Assembly (NCBI RefSeq): GCF_014982975.1
Contig: NZ_JADCKL010000008.1
Location: 37,161 to 101,160, forward strand
Length of the DNA: 64,000 nucleotides
Source of the DNA: Claveliimonas monacensis
Lineage (GTDB): Bacteria > Bacillota > Clostridia > Lachnospirales > Lachnospiraceae
Direction of reading: 5' to 3'
The notes beneath the pieces are model-generated. The model had not been told where the DNA came from, did not search any database, and worked only from the letters and a program-made list of their open reading frames with translations. Numbering within the stretch: the stretch's first letter is position 1; each line of letters starts with the position of its first letter. Below, piece after piece: positions 17,643 through 27,300 of the stretch. The translations under genes were made by a program, and so were the position numbers.

Positions 17643-19922
17643 ATGATAAAGCTCTACGACAAAGGCGTTTATCTTGTGAACGGCACAGAGATCATGGAAG
17701 ATGCGGCCGCAGTGCAGCAGAAGACCGGACAGGCCGTGACCCAGGAAGAAGCAGCAACGCAGACCATGGCATACAACATACTGAAGGACCATAATACCTC
17801 CGGAAATATGGAACGCCTTCAGATCAAATTCGATAAACTGACCTCCCACGACATCACATTCGTGGGAATTATCCAGACAGCCAGAGCATCGGGCCTGGAG
17901 AAATTCCCGGTTCCCTATGTACTGACCAACTGCCACAACTCCCTTTGTGCAGTGGGCGGAACCATCAACGAGGATGACCATATGTTCGGCCTCACATGCG
18001 CAAAGAAGTACGGCGGTGTGTATGTACCTCCTCACCAGGCAGTCATCCATCAGTTTGCCCGGGAGATGCTGGCCGGCGGCGGCAGAATGATCCTTGGATC
18101 TGACAGCCACACCAGATATGGCGCTCTGGGAACTATGGCCATGGGCGAGGGCGGACCAGAGCTTGTAAAACAGCTTCTTGGCAAGACCTACGACATTAAG
18201 ATGCCCGGCGTCATTGGCATTTACCTGGACGGAGAGCCCATCAAGGGCGTAGGCCCCCAGGATGTGGCTCTGGCGATCATTGGCGCTACATTTGCAAATG
18301 GCTATGTGAACAACAAAGTCATGGAGTTCGTGGGCCCCGGCGTGGACAAGCTGAGCGCAGATTTCCGTATTGGCATTGACGTTATGACCACAGAGACCAC
18401 CTGTCTGTCCTCCATCTGGAAGACTGACGAGACCATCCGCGAGTTCTTTGAGATCCACGGCCGTCCGGAGGACTACAAGGAACTGAATCCAGGTGCAGTG
18501 GCCTACTATGACGGCATGGTGTACGTGAACCTGAGCGAGATCCGTCCCATGATCGCCATGCCTTTCCATCCTTCTAATGTATATACGATTGACGAGGTCA
18601 ACGCCAACTTAAAGGATGTGCTCCACGATGTAGAGCAGAAAGCTCTTGTCAGCCTGGACGGCGTGGTGGACTACTCCCTCCAGAACAAGATCGTGGACGG
18701 AAAACTCTACGTGGACCAGGGCATCATCGCCGGATGCGCCGGTGGCGGGTTTGAAAATATCTGCGCCGCGGCTGATATCATCCGCGGAAAATATATCGGC
18801 GCCGACGAGTTTACATTCAGTGTATACCCGGCAAGTACGCCTATCTACATGGAACTTGTAAAGAACGGTGCGGTGGCAGACCTTATGGAGGCGGGAACCA
18901 TTGTGAAGACAGCTTTCTGCGGTCCCTGCTTTGGCGCGGGAGACACACCGGCCAACAATGCCTTCTCCATCCGCCACTCCACAAGGAACTTCCCCAACAG
19001 GGAGGGATCCAAGCTGCAGAGCGGACAGATCGCTTCCGTGGCTCTTATGGACGCCCGTTCCATCGCTGCCACAGCGGCAAACAAAGGTTTCCTCACACCG
19101 GCTACGGCCATGGATGTGGAATACAAAGGCCCCAAATATCACTTTGATCAGAAGATTTATGCAAATCGCGTGTTTGACAGCCACGGTGTGGCAGATCCTT
19201 CTGTGGAGATCAAGTTCGGCCCCAACATCAAGGACTGGCCTGAGATGTCTGCCCTTCCGGAGAATCTGATCCTGAAGGTGGTGTCCGAGATCCATGATCC
19301 GGTTACCACGACAGATGAGCTGATCCCCTCCGGCGAGACGTCATCCTACCGCTCCAACCCGCTGGGACTTGCAGAATTTGCCCTCTCAAGAAAAGATCCT
19401 GCCTATGTAGGCCGGGCAAAAGAAGTGCAGAAAGCCCAGAAAGCCATTGAGGCGGGCGAGTGTCCGCTGGATGCCCTGGAGGAGTTAAAGCCTGTCATGG
19501 CAAAGATCCAGGAGACATACCCGGAAGTGGGCAAGGGAAATATCGGCGTGGGCAGCACTATCTTCGCTGTGAAGCCGGGAGACGGATCCGCAAGAGAGCA
19601 GGCTGCGTCCTGCCAGAAGGTGCTGGGCGGCTGGGCCAATATCGCTATCGAGTACGCTACAAAGAGATACCGCTCCAACCTTATCAACTGGGGTATGCTT
19701 CCGCTTCTTACAAAAGAGGATCATCAGAACCTGAGCTTTAAGAACGGCGACTACATCTTCGTTCCGGACATCCGCAAGGCTGTGGAGGAAAAGGCAGATG
19801 TGATCAAGGCATACCTGGTGGGAGACAGCTTGAAAGAGCTGGAGTTCACTATGGGCGACCTGACAGATACAGAAAGAGAGATCATCCTGAAAGGATGCCT
19901 CATCAATTACTACAGAGGATAA
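17643..19922 (+). CDS. Aconitase-family hydratase (YbhJ-like)
   Basis: ATG at 17643 after AGGAGGAAT (17627-17635). The 759-residue protein has aconitase features: TNCHNSLC near residue 100, [20 protein letters not shown], and three cysteines placed to bind a [4Fe-4S] cluster, Cys365 in AGCAGGG and Cys426/Cys429 in FCGPCFGAG. The length and the lack of the usual AcnA/AcnB arrangement fit the YbhJ-type hydratases, whose substrate is not established; citrate/isocitrate isomerisation is possible but unproven. It stands alone behind its own promoter. No citrate synthase or isocitrate dehydrogenase is next to it. Confidence 0.85.
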   Translation: MIKLYDKGVYLVNGTEIMEDAAAVQQKTGQAVTQEEAATQTMAYNILKDHNTSGNMERLQIKFDKLTSHDITFVGIIQTARASGLEKFPVPYVLTNCHNSLCAVGGTINEDDHMFGLTCAKKYGGVYVPPHQAVIHQFAREMLAGGGRMILGSDSHTRYGALGTMAMGEGGPELVKQLLGKTYDIKMPGVIGIYLDGEPIKGVGPQDVALAIIGATFANGYVNNKVMEFVGPGVDKLSADFRIGIDVMTTETTCLSSIWKTDETIREFFEIHGRPEDYKELNPGAVAYYDGMVYVNLSEIRPMIAMPFHPSNVYTIDEVNANLKDVLHDVEQKALVSLDGVVDYSLQNKIVDGKLYVDQGIIAGCAGGGFENICAAADIIRGKYIGADEFTFSVYPASTPIYMELVKNGAVADLMEAGTIVKTAFCGPCFGAGDTPANNAFSIRHSTRNFPNREGSKLQSGQIASVALMDARSIAATAANKGFLTPATAMDVEYKGPKYHFDQKIYANRVFDSHGVADPSVEIKFGPNIKDWPEMSALPENLILKVVSEIHDPVTTTDELIPSGETSSYRSNPLGLAEFALSRKDPAYVGRAKEVQKAQKAIEAGECPLDALEELKPVMAKIQETYPEVGKGNIGVGSTIFAVKPGDGSAREQAASCQKVLGGWANIAIEYATKRYRSNLINWGMLPLLTKEDHQNLSFKNGDYIFVPDIRKAVEEKADVIKAYLVGDSLKELEFTMGDLTDTEREIILKGCLINYYRG

Positions 19923-19955
19923 GGCTGAAAAGGCAGCCTGGAAAATGCAGTGCAG

Positions 19956-19998
19956 ACAGCTCCGTGTCAGACAAAAAGATCTGGCCGGGGCTGTTTTT
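19956..19998 (+). terminator. Terminator after the hydratase gene
   Basis: Stem ACAGCTCCG/CGGGGCTGT, continued inward by GTCAGA/TCTGGC, then TTTTT (19994-19998). Confidence 0.8.
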
Positions 19999-20123
19999 AT
20001 ACAGGAAGAGAGAACGGAAGACAAAATATTTTCTGTAAATATATTTTTCATGCAACAAAATAGCTCTGGAAAGCATCTTATATATAAAAGAGGCAGACAG
20101 GCTGATACGAGGGAGGAAATAGT

Positions 20124-20606
20124 ATGAAGTGTGATGCGGAAGGCTTTGCCGCCATGTACAGTACCGTATATATGGATATGTACCGTTTCGCACTCTGCAT
20201 GATGAAGAGTTCCCACGACGCGGAGGATGCCGTCAGTGAGGCGGTGGTGAAGGCCTATGAGAGCATTGGTACCCTGCGCAGCGAGGAAGCGTTCAAAAGC
20301 TGGATCTTTACGATCCTGGCCAATACATGCAGAACAAAATGGCGGCGGCAGGAAAGGGAGCAGAAAAAGGCAGAGCTGTCTTTCTTTACAGAGGAAGACG
20401 CGGCTGCCCCGGAATGGGAGAAGGCGGTGGACGTGAGAAATGCCTTTGCCATCCTGACTGAAGAAGAACAGATCATTGTGGGGCTGTCTGTGTTCGGCGG
20501 CTACACAAGTGAAGAGATCGGGGAGGCTCTTAAGAAGAGCCCTTCCACAGTGCGGTCAAAAATGAGCAGGGCTCTGGCCAAAATGAGCCTCATACTGAAG
20601 GAGTAG
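20124..20606 (+). CDS. ECF-type sigma-70 family RNA polymerase sigma factor
   Basis: ATG at 20124 after GAGGGAGGAAAT. The 160-residue protein has only sigma regions 2 and 4, the ECF layout: region 2 (about 8-75) with DAEDAVSEAVVKAYES and FKSWIFTILANTCR, and region 4 (about 105-158) with LTEEEQIIVGLSVFGGYTSEEIGEAL and the HTH SPSTVRSKMSRAL. It is 16 bases upstream of a membrane protein whose N-terminus is cytoplasmic, the usual sigma/anti-sigma gene order, so its activity is probably controlled by that partner. Target promoters not identified. Confidence 0.9.
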   Translation: MKCDAEGFAAMYSTVYMDMYRFALCMMKSSHDAEDAVSEAVVKAYESIGTLRSEEAFKSWIFTILANTCRTKWRRQEREQKKAELSFFTEEDAAAPEWEKAVDVRNAFAILTEEEQIIVGLSVFGGYTSEEIGEALKKSPSTVRSKMSRALAKMSLILKE

Positions 20607-20622
20607 GAAAGGAGAGATCTGC

Positions 20623-22650
20623 ATGGAAAAGAAAGAACAGGAAATGCTTGAAAAGATACGGTCTGCTTCAGAAGAACTCCAGGTACCAGAGGCGCTGGAG
20701 CCTGAGCGTGTGAAGGAGATGCTTGAAAGGCGGGAAAGAGAAAAGAAGGAGAGCAAAGGAAACTCCCGGGGATTTCGGCGTTCCATCCAGGGCCGTCAGA
20801 TCGCGGCTCTGGCGGCAGGGCTGGCGGCGGTGTGCCTGGCGGGAGCGGCCTACACCCTGAGCGTCCGGGAAGGCAGCGCAGATCCTGTGGGTGATTTCTT
20901 TGCTCTGCCAGACGAATCCGGCGGCGCAGACGAGGAGACGAAAGAGACAGAGGTCGGGGAACTGGTGGCAGCTAAGAGCTATGATGATATCTATGCGTAT
21001 CTGGAGGAGTATCAGGAAAACCACGAAGTGGATGAGTCAGGCGGGATTCGCGGATTTCAGGCGGAGTCCCGGGACGCAGCAGCGGGAGATGTGGCTTCTG
21101 GCTCTGCCGCCCCTTACGTGACAGAGAGCGCCGCGACCGGAGCTGACAGCGGGACATCGTCTTACGCCGGCAGTTATTCGGATACCAACATCCGTCAGGA
21201 GGGCGTGGGCGAGGGCGATATAGTGAAGACGGACGGACGATATCTCTACACGCTCAGTGGTGATGGAGAGATCACGATCGTAGATACAGAGGGGGGGATG
21301 AAAGAGGCTGGGGTCATCAGCGAGGACGGACAGATCCTGGAGTTCTATGTGGCAGACGGCAGACTCATGCTCCTCACCGATGCGGTGGACGATCGTGCGC
21401 TGGATGAGGAGGAGACCGGCGGGGACGTGGCTTACCCGGAAATAGACTATTACAGCGTAAGCAGCGGAACAGCTCTTGTCACCTATGATATCTCTGACAA
21501 AGGGCAGCCCAGGAAGGTGGGGGAAGTGACCCAGAGCGGGACATATCAGTCTTCCCGCATGGTGGATGATTATCTCTATGTGTTTACTTCATTTTCTCCG
21601 AATATGCTTGCCGGGCAGGAACAGAGGGAGGACTACATTCCCCGGGCAGGGGGGAGTCTCATAGGTGAGGGCTCCATTTACCTTCCGGAGACAGAGAGTC
21701 CTTCACAGTACCTGGTCATGACATCTACAGATATAAAGGCGCCGGATCAGATCGCCGACAGCAAGGCCCTGTTTGCAGGGTACGGAGAACTCTACGTGAG
21801 CAATGAAAATATTTACTGGTATGAAATCACTTCCTGGGACGCAGGACTGAGACTGGAGAAGGGCACTGTGATCCACAAAATTTCATACGGGGAGGGCAAG
21901 CTGGAGGCAGTGGGCAAGGGCACTGTGCCGGGCACCATAGACGACTCCTTTTCCATAGACGAGTATGAGGGGAATCTGCGGGTGGTGACCACAGACAGAA
22001 ATGGCAACGGACTTTATATACTGGACCCGGATCTGAAGGAAATAGGGCGCATCAACAATCTGGCAAAAGAAGAGCAGGTCTACTCCGCCAGGCTGATGGG
22101 AGACACAGGGTATTTTGTCACGTTCAGAAATACAGATCCCCTCTTTTCCGTGGATCTGTCTGACCCGGAAAATCCAGAAATACTGGGTGAGCTGAAGATC
22201 CCCGGCTTCTCTGAGTACCTGCATCCATACGGGGAGGGGCTTCTCCTTGGCATTGGCATGGATGCGGATGAAGAGACAGGAGTTACAGGGGGCGTGAAGC
22301 TGAGTATGTTCAACATCAGCGACCCATCGGATGTGAAAGAAGAGTACACGCTGGTCCTGGAAAATGTCTACAGCGCAGACGTGTTCTATGACTACAAGGC
22401 GGTTCTCATTGACCCGGAGAGGAATGTGATCGGATTTTCCGCGTACAAGGGAGCGCAGGAAAAGTACTTTGTGTTCTCCTATGACCCGGAGCAAGGCTTT
22501 ACCTGCCTGATGGAGGAACAGATCAACGGGGATGGCCAGAGAGTGTCCAGGGGCCTGTACATAGAAAATGTACTCTATGTAGTCAAGGGAAATATTATAG
22601 AGGCATATGAGATGGATGACTATAAGAAAATAGATGACATCATCCTGTAG
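20623..22650 (+). CDS. Membrane-anchored beta-propeller protein, probable anti-sigma partner
   Basis: ATG at 20623 after GGAGAGATC. The 675-residue protein has a charged cytoplasmic N-terminus (about 1-55, heptad-like EMLEKIRSASEEL), one membrane helix (about 60-80, AALAAGLAAVCLAGAAYTL) and a long extracytoplasmic domain with repeated blades (NIRQEGVGEGDIVKTDGRYL, then ...LVTYDISDKGQPRKVGEV... and VDLSDPENPEILGELK) typical of the secreted C-terminal beta-propeller family (Beta_propel). Small gap and shared operon with the ECF sigma factor suggest an anti-sigma or sensor role. No classical zinc anti-sigma motif is present, so this is inference. Confidence 0.8.
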   Translation: MEKKEQEMLEKIRSASEELQVPEALEPERVKEMLERREREKKESKGNSRGFRRSIQGRQIAALAAGLAAVCLAGAAYTLSVREGSADPVGDFFALPDESGGADEETKETEVGELVAAKSYDDIYAYLEEYQENHEVDESGGIRGFQAESRDAAAGDVASGSAAPYVTESAATGADSGTSSYAGSYSDTNIRQEGVGEGDIVKTDGRYLYTLSGDGEITIVDTEGGMKEAGVISEDGQILEFYVADGRLMLLTDAVDDRALDEEETGGDVAYPEIDYYSVSSGTALVTYDISDKGQPRKVGEVTQSGTYQSSRMVDDYLYVFTSFSPNMLAGQEQREDYIPRAGGSLIGEGSIYLPETESPSQYLVMTSTDIKAPDQIADSKALFAGYGELYVSNENIYWYEITSWDAGLRLEKGTVIHKISYGEGKLEAVGKGTVPGTIDDSFSIDEYEGNLRVVTTDRNGNGLYILDPDLKEIGRINNLAKEEQVYSARLMGDTGYFVTFRNTDPLFSVDLSDPENPEILGELKIPGFSEYLHPYGEGLLLGIGMDADEETGVTGGVKLSMFNISDPSDVKEEYTLVLENVYSADVFYDYKAVLIDPERNVIGFSAYKGAQEKYFVFSYDPEQGFTCLMEEQINGDGQRVSRGLYIENVLYVVKGNIIEAYEMDDYKKIDDIIL

Positions 22651-22660
22651 AGAAACAGAC

Positions 22661-22703
22661 AAAAAGAGAGTGCGCGGATCAAAGATCAGCGCACTCTCTT
22701 TTT
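22661..22703. terminator. Bidirectional terminator between the beta-propeller gene and bioY
   Basis: AAAAAGAGAGTGCGC (22661-22675) pairs perfectly with GCGCACTCTCTTTTT (22689-22703). The right arm also encodes the last residues of BioY. Confidence 0.88.
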
Positions 22704-23246
22704 CAGGACAGGCCCAAATGCCACTGCAAGGGCGATCTTGACAGCGTCTCCGGGGAGATAGGGGATGACACCGGTGAACAGCCCTGCTGTGAAGCTTAAG
22801 TTCAGCTGGAGACAGAGCCAGGCTGTGCCAAAGGCGTAGGTCACCGCCATGCCCAGCACCATGCCCACTGTACAGGCGCTCCGCTTCCAGTGGAAATGCT
22901 CGGCAAAGAGCCCGCCGATCACAGTCAGGAAGATGAACCCGATCAGATATCCGCCGGTTGGGCCTGCAAACTTTCCGACGCCGCCGGAAAATCCGGAAAA
23001 GACAGGAAGCCCGCACAGTCCCAGCAGAAGATAGATGATAAAGCTGGCTGTAGCCTTTTTCCATCCCAACAGGAAGATGGAGATCTCCAGCACGAAATTC
23101 GTCAGGGTCAGAGGGACAGGGCTGAAGGGAATCGGAATGGACATGGGAGCCAGTATGCAGGTGACAGCGGTCATAAGAGCGGTAAGGACCAGGCTCTGTG
23201 TGGAGAGCCGGGAGGCGGACGACGCCTGATTGTTGGTTGAAGACAT
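22686..23246 (-). CDS. bioY: Biotin transporter BioY (ECF S component)
   Basis: ATG at 23246 on the minus strand preceded by AAGGAGGAT. The 186-residue integral membrane protein has about six helices and BioY signatures: LAPMSIPIPFSPVPLTLTNF near the N-terminus and GPTGGYLIGFI. BioY binds biotin and works with the shared EcfA/EcfT module of energy-coupling-factor transporters, which is not in the window. A BirA-type operator lies directly upstream, supporting biotin-dependent repression. An alternative upstream in-frame start at 23336 would cross that operator and is rejected. Confidence 0.93.
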   Translation of the reverse strand: MSSTNNQASSASRLSTQSLVLTALMTAVTCILAPMSIPIPFSPVPLTLTNFVLEISIFLLGWKKATASFIIYLLLGLCGLPVFSGFSGGVGKFAGPTGGYLIGFIFLTVIGGLFAEHFHWKRSACTVGMVLGMAVTYAFGTAWLCLQLNLSFTAGLFTGVIPYLPGDAVKIALAVAFGPVLKKRVR

Positions 23247-23328
23247 GGTATGTGATCCTCCTTCCATGGCGCTGCAGGGGGCAGCGCTGTGATAAAAACT
23301 GATTGAAGTATATAATAAAAATGAGGAA

Positions 23329-23362
23329 ATTGTCAACTTTATTTTTGTGATTAGTTAACAAT
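23329..23362 (-). promoter_or_regulatory. BirA (biotin repressor) operator overlapping the bioY promoter
   Basis: Read on the minus strand: ATTGTTAAC, 16 bases, GTTGACAAT. This matches the bacterial BirA box (half-sites TTGTTAAC and GTTAACAA separated by about 15). The distal half-site contains the -35 TTGACA. A -10 (TATACT at 18 bases or TATATA at 16) follows. Binding would block transcription when biotin is plentiful. Confidence 0.85.
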
Positions 23363-23449
23363 CCGGGGAGAGGAAAAGATCTAATTATCAGAAATATTTA
23401 ATACAATTAGAAAATTATAAATTAATTTAAAGAAAAAGAATAAATAGCG

Positions 23450-23478
23450 TTGACAAATAAAAGCGCAGGTGCTATCAT
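23450..23478 (+). promoter_or_regulatory. Strong extended -10 promoter of the structured RNA region
   Basis: TTGACA (23450-23455), 17 bases, TATCAT (23473-23478) with TG one base upstream of the hexamer. Initiation near 23485. No long ORF follows before the terminator at 24174. Confidence 0.85.
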
Positions 23479-23540
23479 ATAGTCAATCCAAAAAGAGATC
23501 TAATCCAAAATAAAACTTCTGACGAGAAAGGAAGTTTTAA

Positions 23541-23594
23541 ATGAAAAAGGAAAGATCTCAAAGCATAAATATTATGTATTTCATATGTCGGTGA
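23541..23594 (+). CDS. Possible 17-residue ORF inside the structured RNA
   Basis: ATG at 23541 after AAAGGAAG (23527-23534) encodes MKKERSQSINIMYFICR. It runs into the 17-bp stem. It may be a leader peptide or chance; unlike any peptide I recognise. Confidence 0.25.
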   Translation: MKKERSQSINIMYFICR

Positions 23595-23641
23595 GATATA
23601 TAGTATTTACAGGGAAATCAAACGGAAGGAGGCTTAATCCA

Positions 23642-23743
23642 TTGGACAATTCAGAATTTCATTTTCCATATGTCAGTGGTATGGCAGCAGACAGTTCCCA
23701 AAGAATAAGCCTTTATGATAGAAGGACCGATAAAGTTTTATAA
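23642..23743 (+). CDS. Possible 33-residue ORF inside the structured RNA
   Basis: TTG at 23642 is well spaced from GGAAGGAGG (23624-23632), the best Shine-Dalgarno in this transcript. The product begins MDNSEFHFPYVSGM and ends DRRTDKVL. No signal peptide, no cysteines, not recognised. The start overlaps the stem 23639-23648/23671-23679, so translation could compete with folding. Confidence 0.35.
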   Translation: MDNSEFHFPYVSGMAADSSQRISLYDRRTDKVL

Positions 23744-24173
23744 GGAAAATGATCGGAGTGTACAATATATCGGTATAAAAGATAATCGATAGAGCTGCAG
23801 ACATATCGGAACAGATACCACATATAGTTCAAAGATATTAGAAGATGTGTGAAGAAGCATCGAATAATATATCGGAATTTATATCAGGGAGCTGTATAAA
23901 ATATAAGTTATAGAAGGAATAGCTCAATATGGTTACAGACATAGTTATCGTAATAAGGGATGAGGCTGTAACAGCAACGGCTATAGATATTATAATAACT
24001 GAGGATATATTTTATACAGGTGATTATGAGGGCGATATAAATAAGTGATTTTGGAGATCTTGATCCGAACTTTGAGTTATAAATGTTCGAAGGGAAAGAG
24101 CAAAGGCTGGGAACCTGATCATCGACATTCATCCTCCGAGATAATATAAAAAATGATAAAATTTCATAAAAGA

Positions 24174-24214
24174 TAGCCACTATGACCAATAAAAGGATCG
24201 TAGTGGCTATTTTT
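24174..24214 (+). terminator. Terminator of the structured RNA
   Basis: TAGCCACTATGA (24174-24185) pairs with TCGTAGTGGCTA (24198-24209), one pair being G-U, followed by TTTTT (24210-24214). Confidence 0.88.
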
Positions 24215-24224
24215 GTGATATATT

Positions 24225-24253
24225 TTGACATTGACTACCCTGTATGATACACT
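24225..24253 (+). promoter_or_regulatory. Promoter of the TPR/P-loop gene
   Basis: TTGACA (24225-24230), 17 bases, TACACT (24248-24253) with TG one base upstream. It starts only 10 bases after the preceding terminator T-run. Confidence 0.65.
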
Positions 24254-24310
24254 AAAAGAGTTAAAATATATACATTGCTATATAGAAACATATTTGTTGA
24301 GGTGAGAATA

Positions 24311-27300
24311 TTGGATAAATATGAATATCGGGTTAAAACAGAGCAGATGCTTGAATACATGGAAAAAAAGCAGTACAAGAAAGCCATGGAGATCGCTGAC
24401 ACGATCGACTGGCGCCGCGTAAAAAATGCATCCATGCTCAATAATGTGAGTGAGATTTATGAATATAACGGGGAGTATCAGAAGAGCAGGGATGTATTGT
24501 TCATGGCCTACGACAGGGCTCCGGGGAGCAGGAAGACCGTGTACAGGCTGGGAACACTTGCTTTGAAGATCAATGACACAGATGAGGCTTCGGACTGCTA
24601 TGAAGAGTTTGTGAGACTGGCTCCGAAAGATCCCAATCAGTTCATCTTAAAATATAAAATACTGAAGGCCCGCCGAGCCCCTCTGTCTGAGCAGATCGAG
24701 GCTCTTGAAGATTTCAAGAAGGCAGAGTATGTAGAGAAATGGGCCTATGAGCTGGCAAAACTTTACCATGAGGCCGGTATGACTGCCGAGTGCCTGGAGG
24801 AGTGTGATGACCTGATCCTCTGGTTCAGTGAAGGGAAATATGTCTATCAGGCCATGGAACTGAAGATGAAATATAAGCCCCTGACTCCGCTTCAGCAGGA
24901 GAAGTACGACAGCATGCGGGGCGTATCTTCCCATGTCTCCCGCAGAGACGCTGCGGCAGAGGATGAAGTCCTTGAAGAGGAGGAGGCCGAAGACACCGCA
25001 GAGGAGGCGGAAGAGACAGCCATGGCGGAAGAGGTGCAGGAAACTTTTGAGCAGAGAGCTCCGGAGACTTCCGGTACCATTGACGCTGAGACAAGGGAGA
25101 TCCGTCTGGATGAGCTCCGGGCTGCCAGAGAGCAGGCTGCCGCGGCTGGTGCGGCTGTGGAAGAGACGGCTCGTGAACCGGAAGATCCTGACAGGAGCCA
25201 GAAGAAGGTCAAAGAAGAATCCCCCATCCGCAAAACCGTCAAGGGTGCTACGCTGGCGGAGGCGCTGGCCAACGGCGTTAAGGTTGCCAGCGGTATTGAC
25301 ATCGAGGATATTGAGAAGAAAGCAAGCCCCAAGCGGGATGAAGATATGCGCATCACAGGCCAGATGAAGATCGAGGAGATCCTGGCAGCCTGGGAGGCAA
25401 AACAGAAGGACAATGCCGAGGCCATTGAGGCCCAGAAAAAGCGGGATGAAGAGAAACTTGCCGAGAGGAAGCGGGAGGCTCAGCGCCGCCGTGAGGAGGA
25501 GGCAAGAAGGATAGAAGAACAGCAGCGAGCTGCCGAGGAGGCCAGAAGGATCGCAGAGCAGAAAGCTGCCGAGGAGGCCAGAAGGCTGGCAGAAGAGCAG
25601 GCGGAGCAGGAGAGACTTCTTGCAAAGCAGCGGGCTGATGAGGAAAAACGCCTTGCCCGCCAAAAGGCCGAAGAAGAGGAGGCGCTTTTGGATCGCATCG
25701 CTTCCGGTCAGGTGACTGCAGAACTGAAGGAAGCAGTAAAGAATGCATCTGCTCCTGAGGAAGAGGCAGAAGAGCCTGCAGCAGAGGAAGAAATTGTTGA
25801 GGCAGAGCTGACAGAAGAAGCTGCCGTAACAGAAGAAGCCGACTACGAGGAAGTTCCGGAAGAAGATGCATATGAGGAGGCTGACTACGAGGAGGCCCCG
25901 GAAGAAGATGCATATGAGGAGGCCGACTACGAGGAGGCCCCGGAAGAAGATGCATATGAGGAAGATGACTATGAGGAGCCTGCGGCAGAGGAGGAGCCGG
26001 AAGAGAAAGAGGAAACTCTGGCTACTGGCATGACTGCAGACCTGAGACAGCTTATGGAAGAGCTGGAGACAGAGGAGAAGCAGTCCGGCAAAAAGGACGA
26101 AGCCACAGACTTTGACGATGAATTCCAGGCTGCTTTTGCAGAAGAGTCCTATGAGGAAGCTGATCTGGAGGATGAGTACGACTACGAAGAAGCGGACTTT
26201 GAGGATGAAGATGACTACGAGGCGTCCGATTTCAAAGACGGGGAAGACTACGAGGAAGACAGCTTTGATGAGGAAGACTATGACGAGGATGGCTTCGACG
26301 AGGACAGCTTCGATGAGGACGGCTATGAGGAAGAAGACTACGATGAGGATGACCTTGTAGATGACTATGAAGACTATGATGATATAGACGAAGAAGACTA
26401 CGAGGACGATTTCTTTGATGAGGAAGAGGAAGAGATCCCGGAAGAGCCCGAGCCTAAGCTGACAAGAAAAGAGAAGCGCGCACAGAAGAAGGCAGAGAAA
26501 GAGGCTGCCAGACAGGCCAGAAAGACAGAGGAGCTTGTCATCGAAGAGCCTACGGAGGAGGAGATCCAGAGACGGATCCAGAAAGGGAAAGGCGGCGTGC
26601 CTTTTGACACCGGGTTTGTGGTGACAGGGCGCTATGACCTGAGCGCCACCAGTGAGATCGGCCTGAAGGCGGGACTTACTGAGGAGCAGAAGCAGCTCTT
26701 CTCCTATTTCGTTCCTGTCCGGGGCATGAGCGAGCAGATTGTGGAAGTGCTGGACAATGACCGCAGAGAGCGCAGGAACGGCACATCCCGCACCGGCAAT
26801 ATCCTGGTCATCGGACATAAAGGATCCGGCAAGACGGTCCTTGCTGTGGATATGGTAAAGGCTATCCAGAAGCAGAGGAACCTGAAGCAGGGCAAGGTGG
26901 CCATTGTGACAGGCGAGTCGCTGAACAAGAAAGATATCCCGAATATCATCCAGAAGCTCAGAGGCGGCGCCATCATCATTGAGAAGGCAGGAAAACTCAA
27001 TGCAAGGACAGTCCGGGAGCTGAACATCCTGATGGAGAAGAAGACCGGAGAGCTGCTGTTTGTGCTGGAGGACCAGAAGAAGGCGCTGGAGAGACTCTTT
27101 ACAGCCAATCCGGAGTTTAAGAAGAAATTTACATCCAGGCTGGAGCTTCCTGTATTTATCAACGATGAGCTGGTTACATTCGGGCAGACATATGCCAAGG
27201 AGAATGGATATAAGCTGGATGAGATGGGAATCCTGGCGCTGTACAGCCGGATTGATGTGATGCAGAGAGAAGATCACGCAGTGTCTGTGGCAGAGGTAAA

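Larger units (their letters stand above)
23485..24214 (+). ncRNA. Candidate large structured non-coding RNA (about 730 nt)
   Basis: The AT-rich stretch between a strong promoter and an intrinsic terminator has no ORF longer than about 35 codons on the plus strand. Stems seen: 23495-23501 with 23553-23559; inside it 23511-23519 with 23531-23539; a 17-bp stem 23567-23583 with 23592-23608 (three G-U pairs, which would be A-C mismatches on the other strand, so the plus strand is the RNA); 23639-23648 with 23671-23679; 23727-23731 with 23752-23756; 23889-23895 with 23919-23925; 23932-23938 with 23966-23972; 24066-24073 with 24081-24089. An octamer YATRTCRG occurs six times. Size and AT-richness recall large RNAs such as ROOL or GOLLD, but I cannot assign a class. 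Two tiny ORFs are listed separately. Confidence 0.7.

Noticed and set aside
23908..24231. Minus-strand 107-codon ORF with a hydrophobic segment opposite the structured RNA
   Set aside because: No convincing Shine-Dalgarno, it crosses the plus-strand terminator hairpin, and G-U pairs show that the plus strand is the functional RNA.
25838..25963. Possible CRISPR-like repeat array
   Set aside because: The three 42-base units are contiguous, in frame and coding; there are no spacers.
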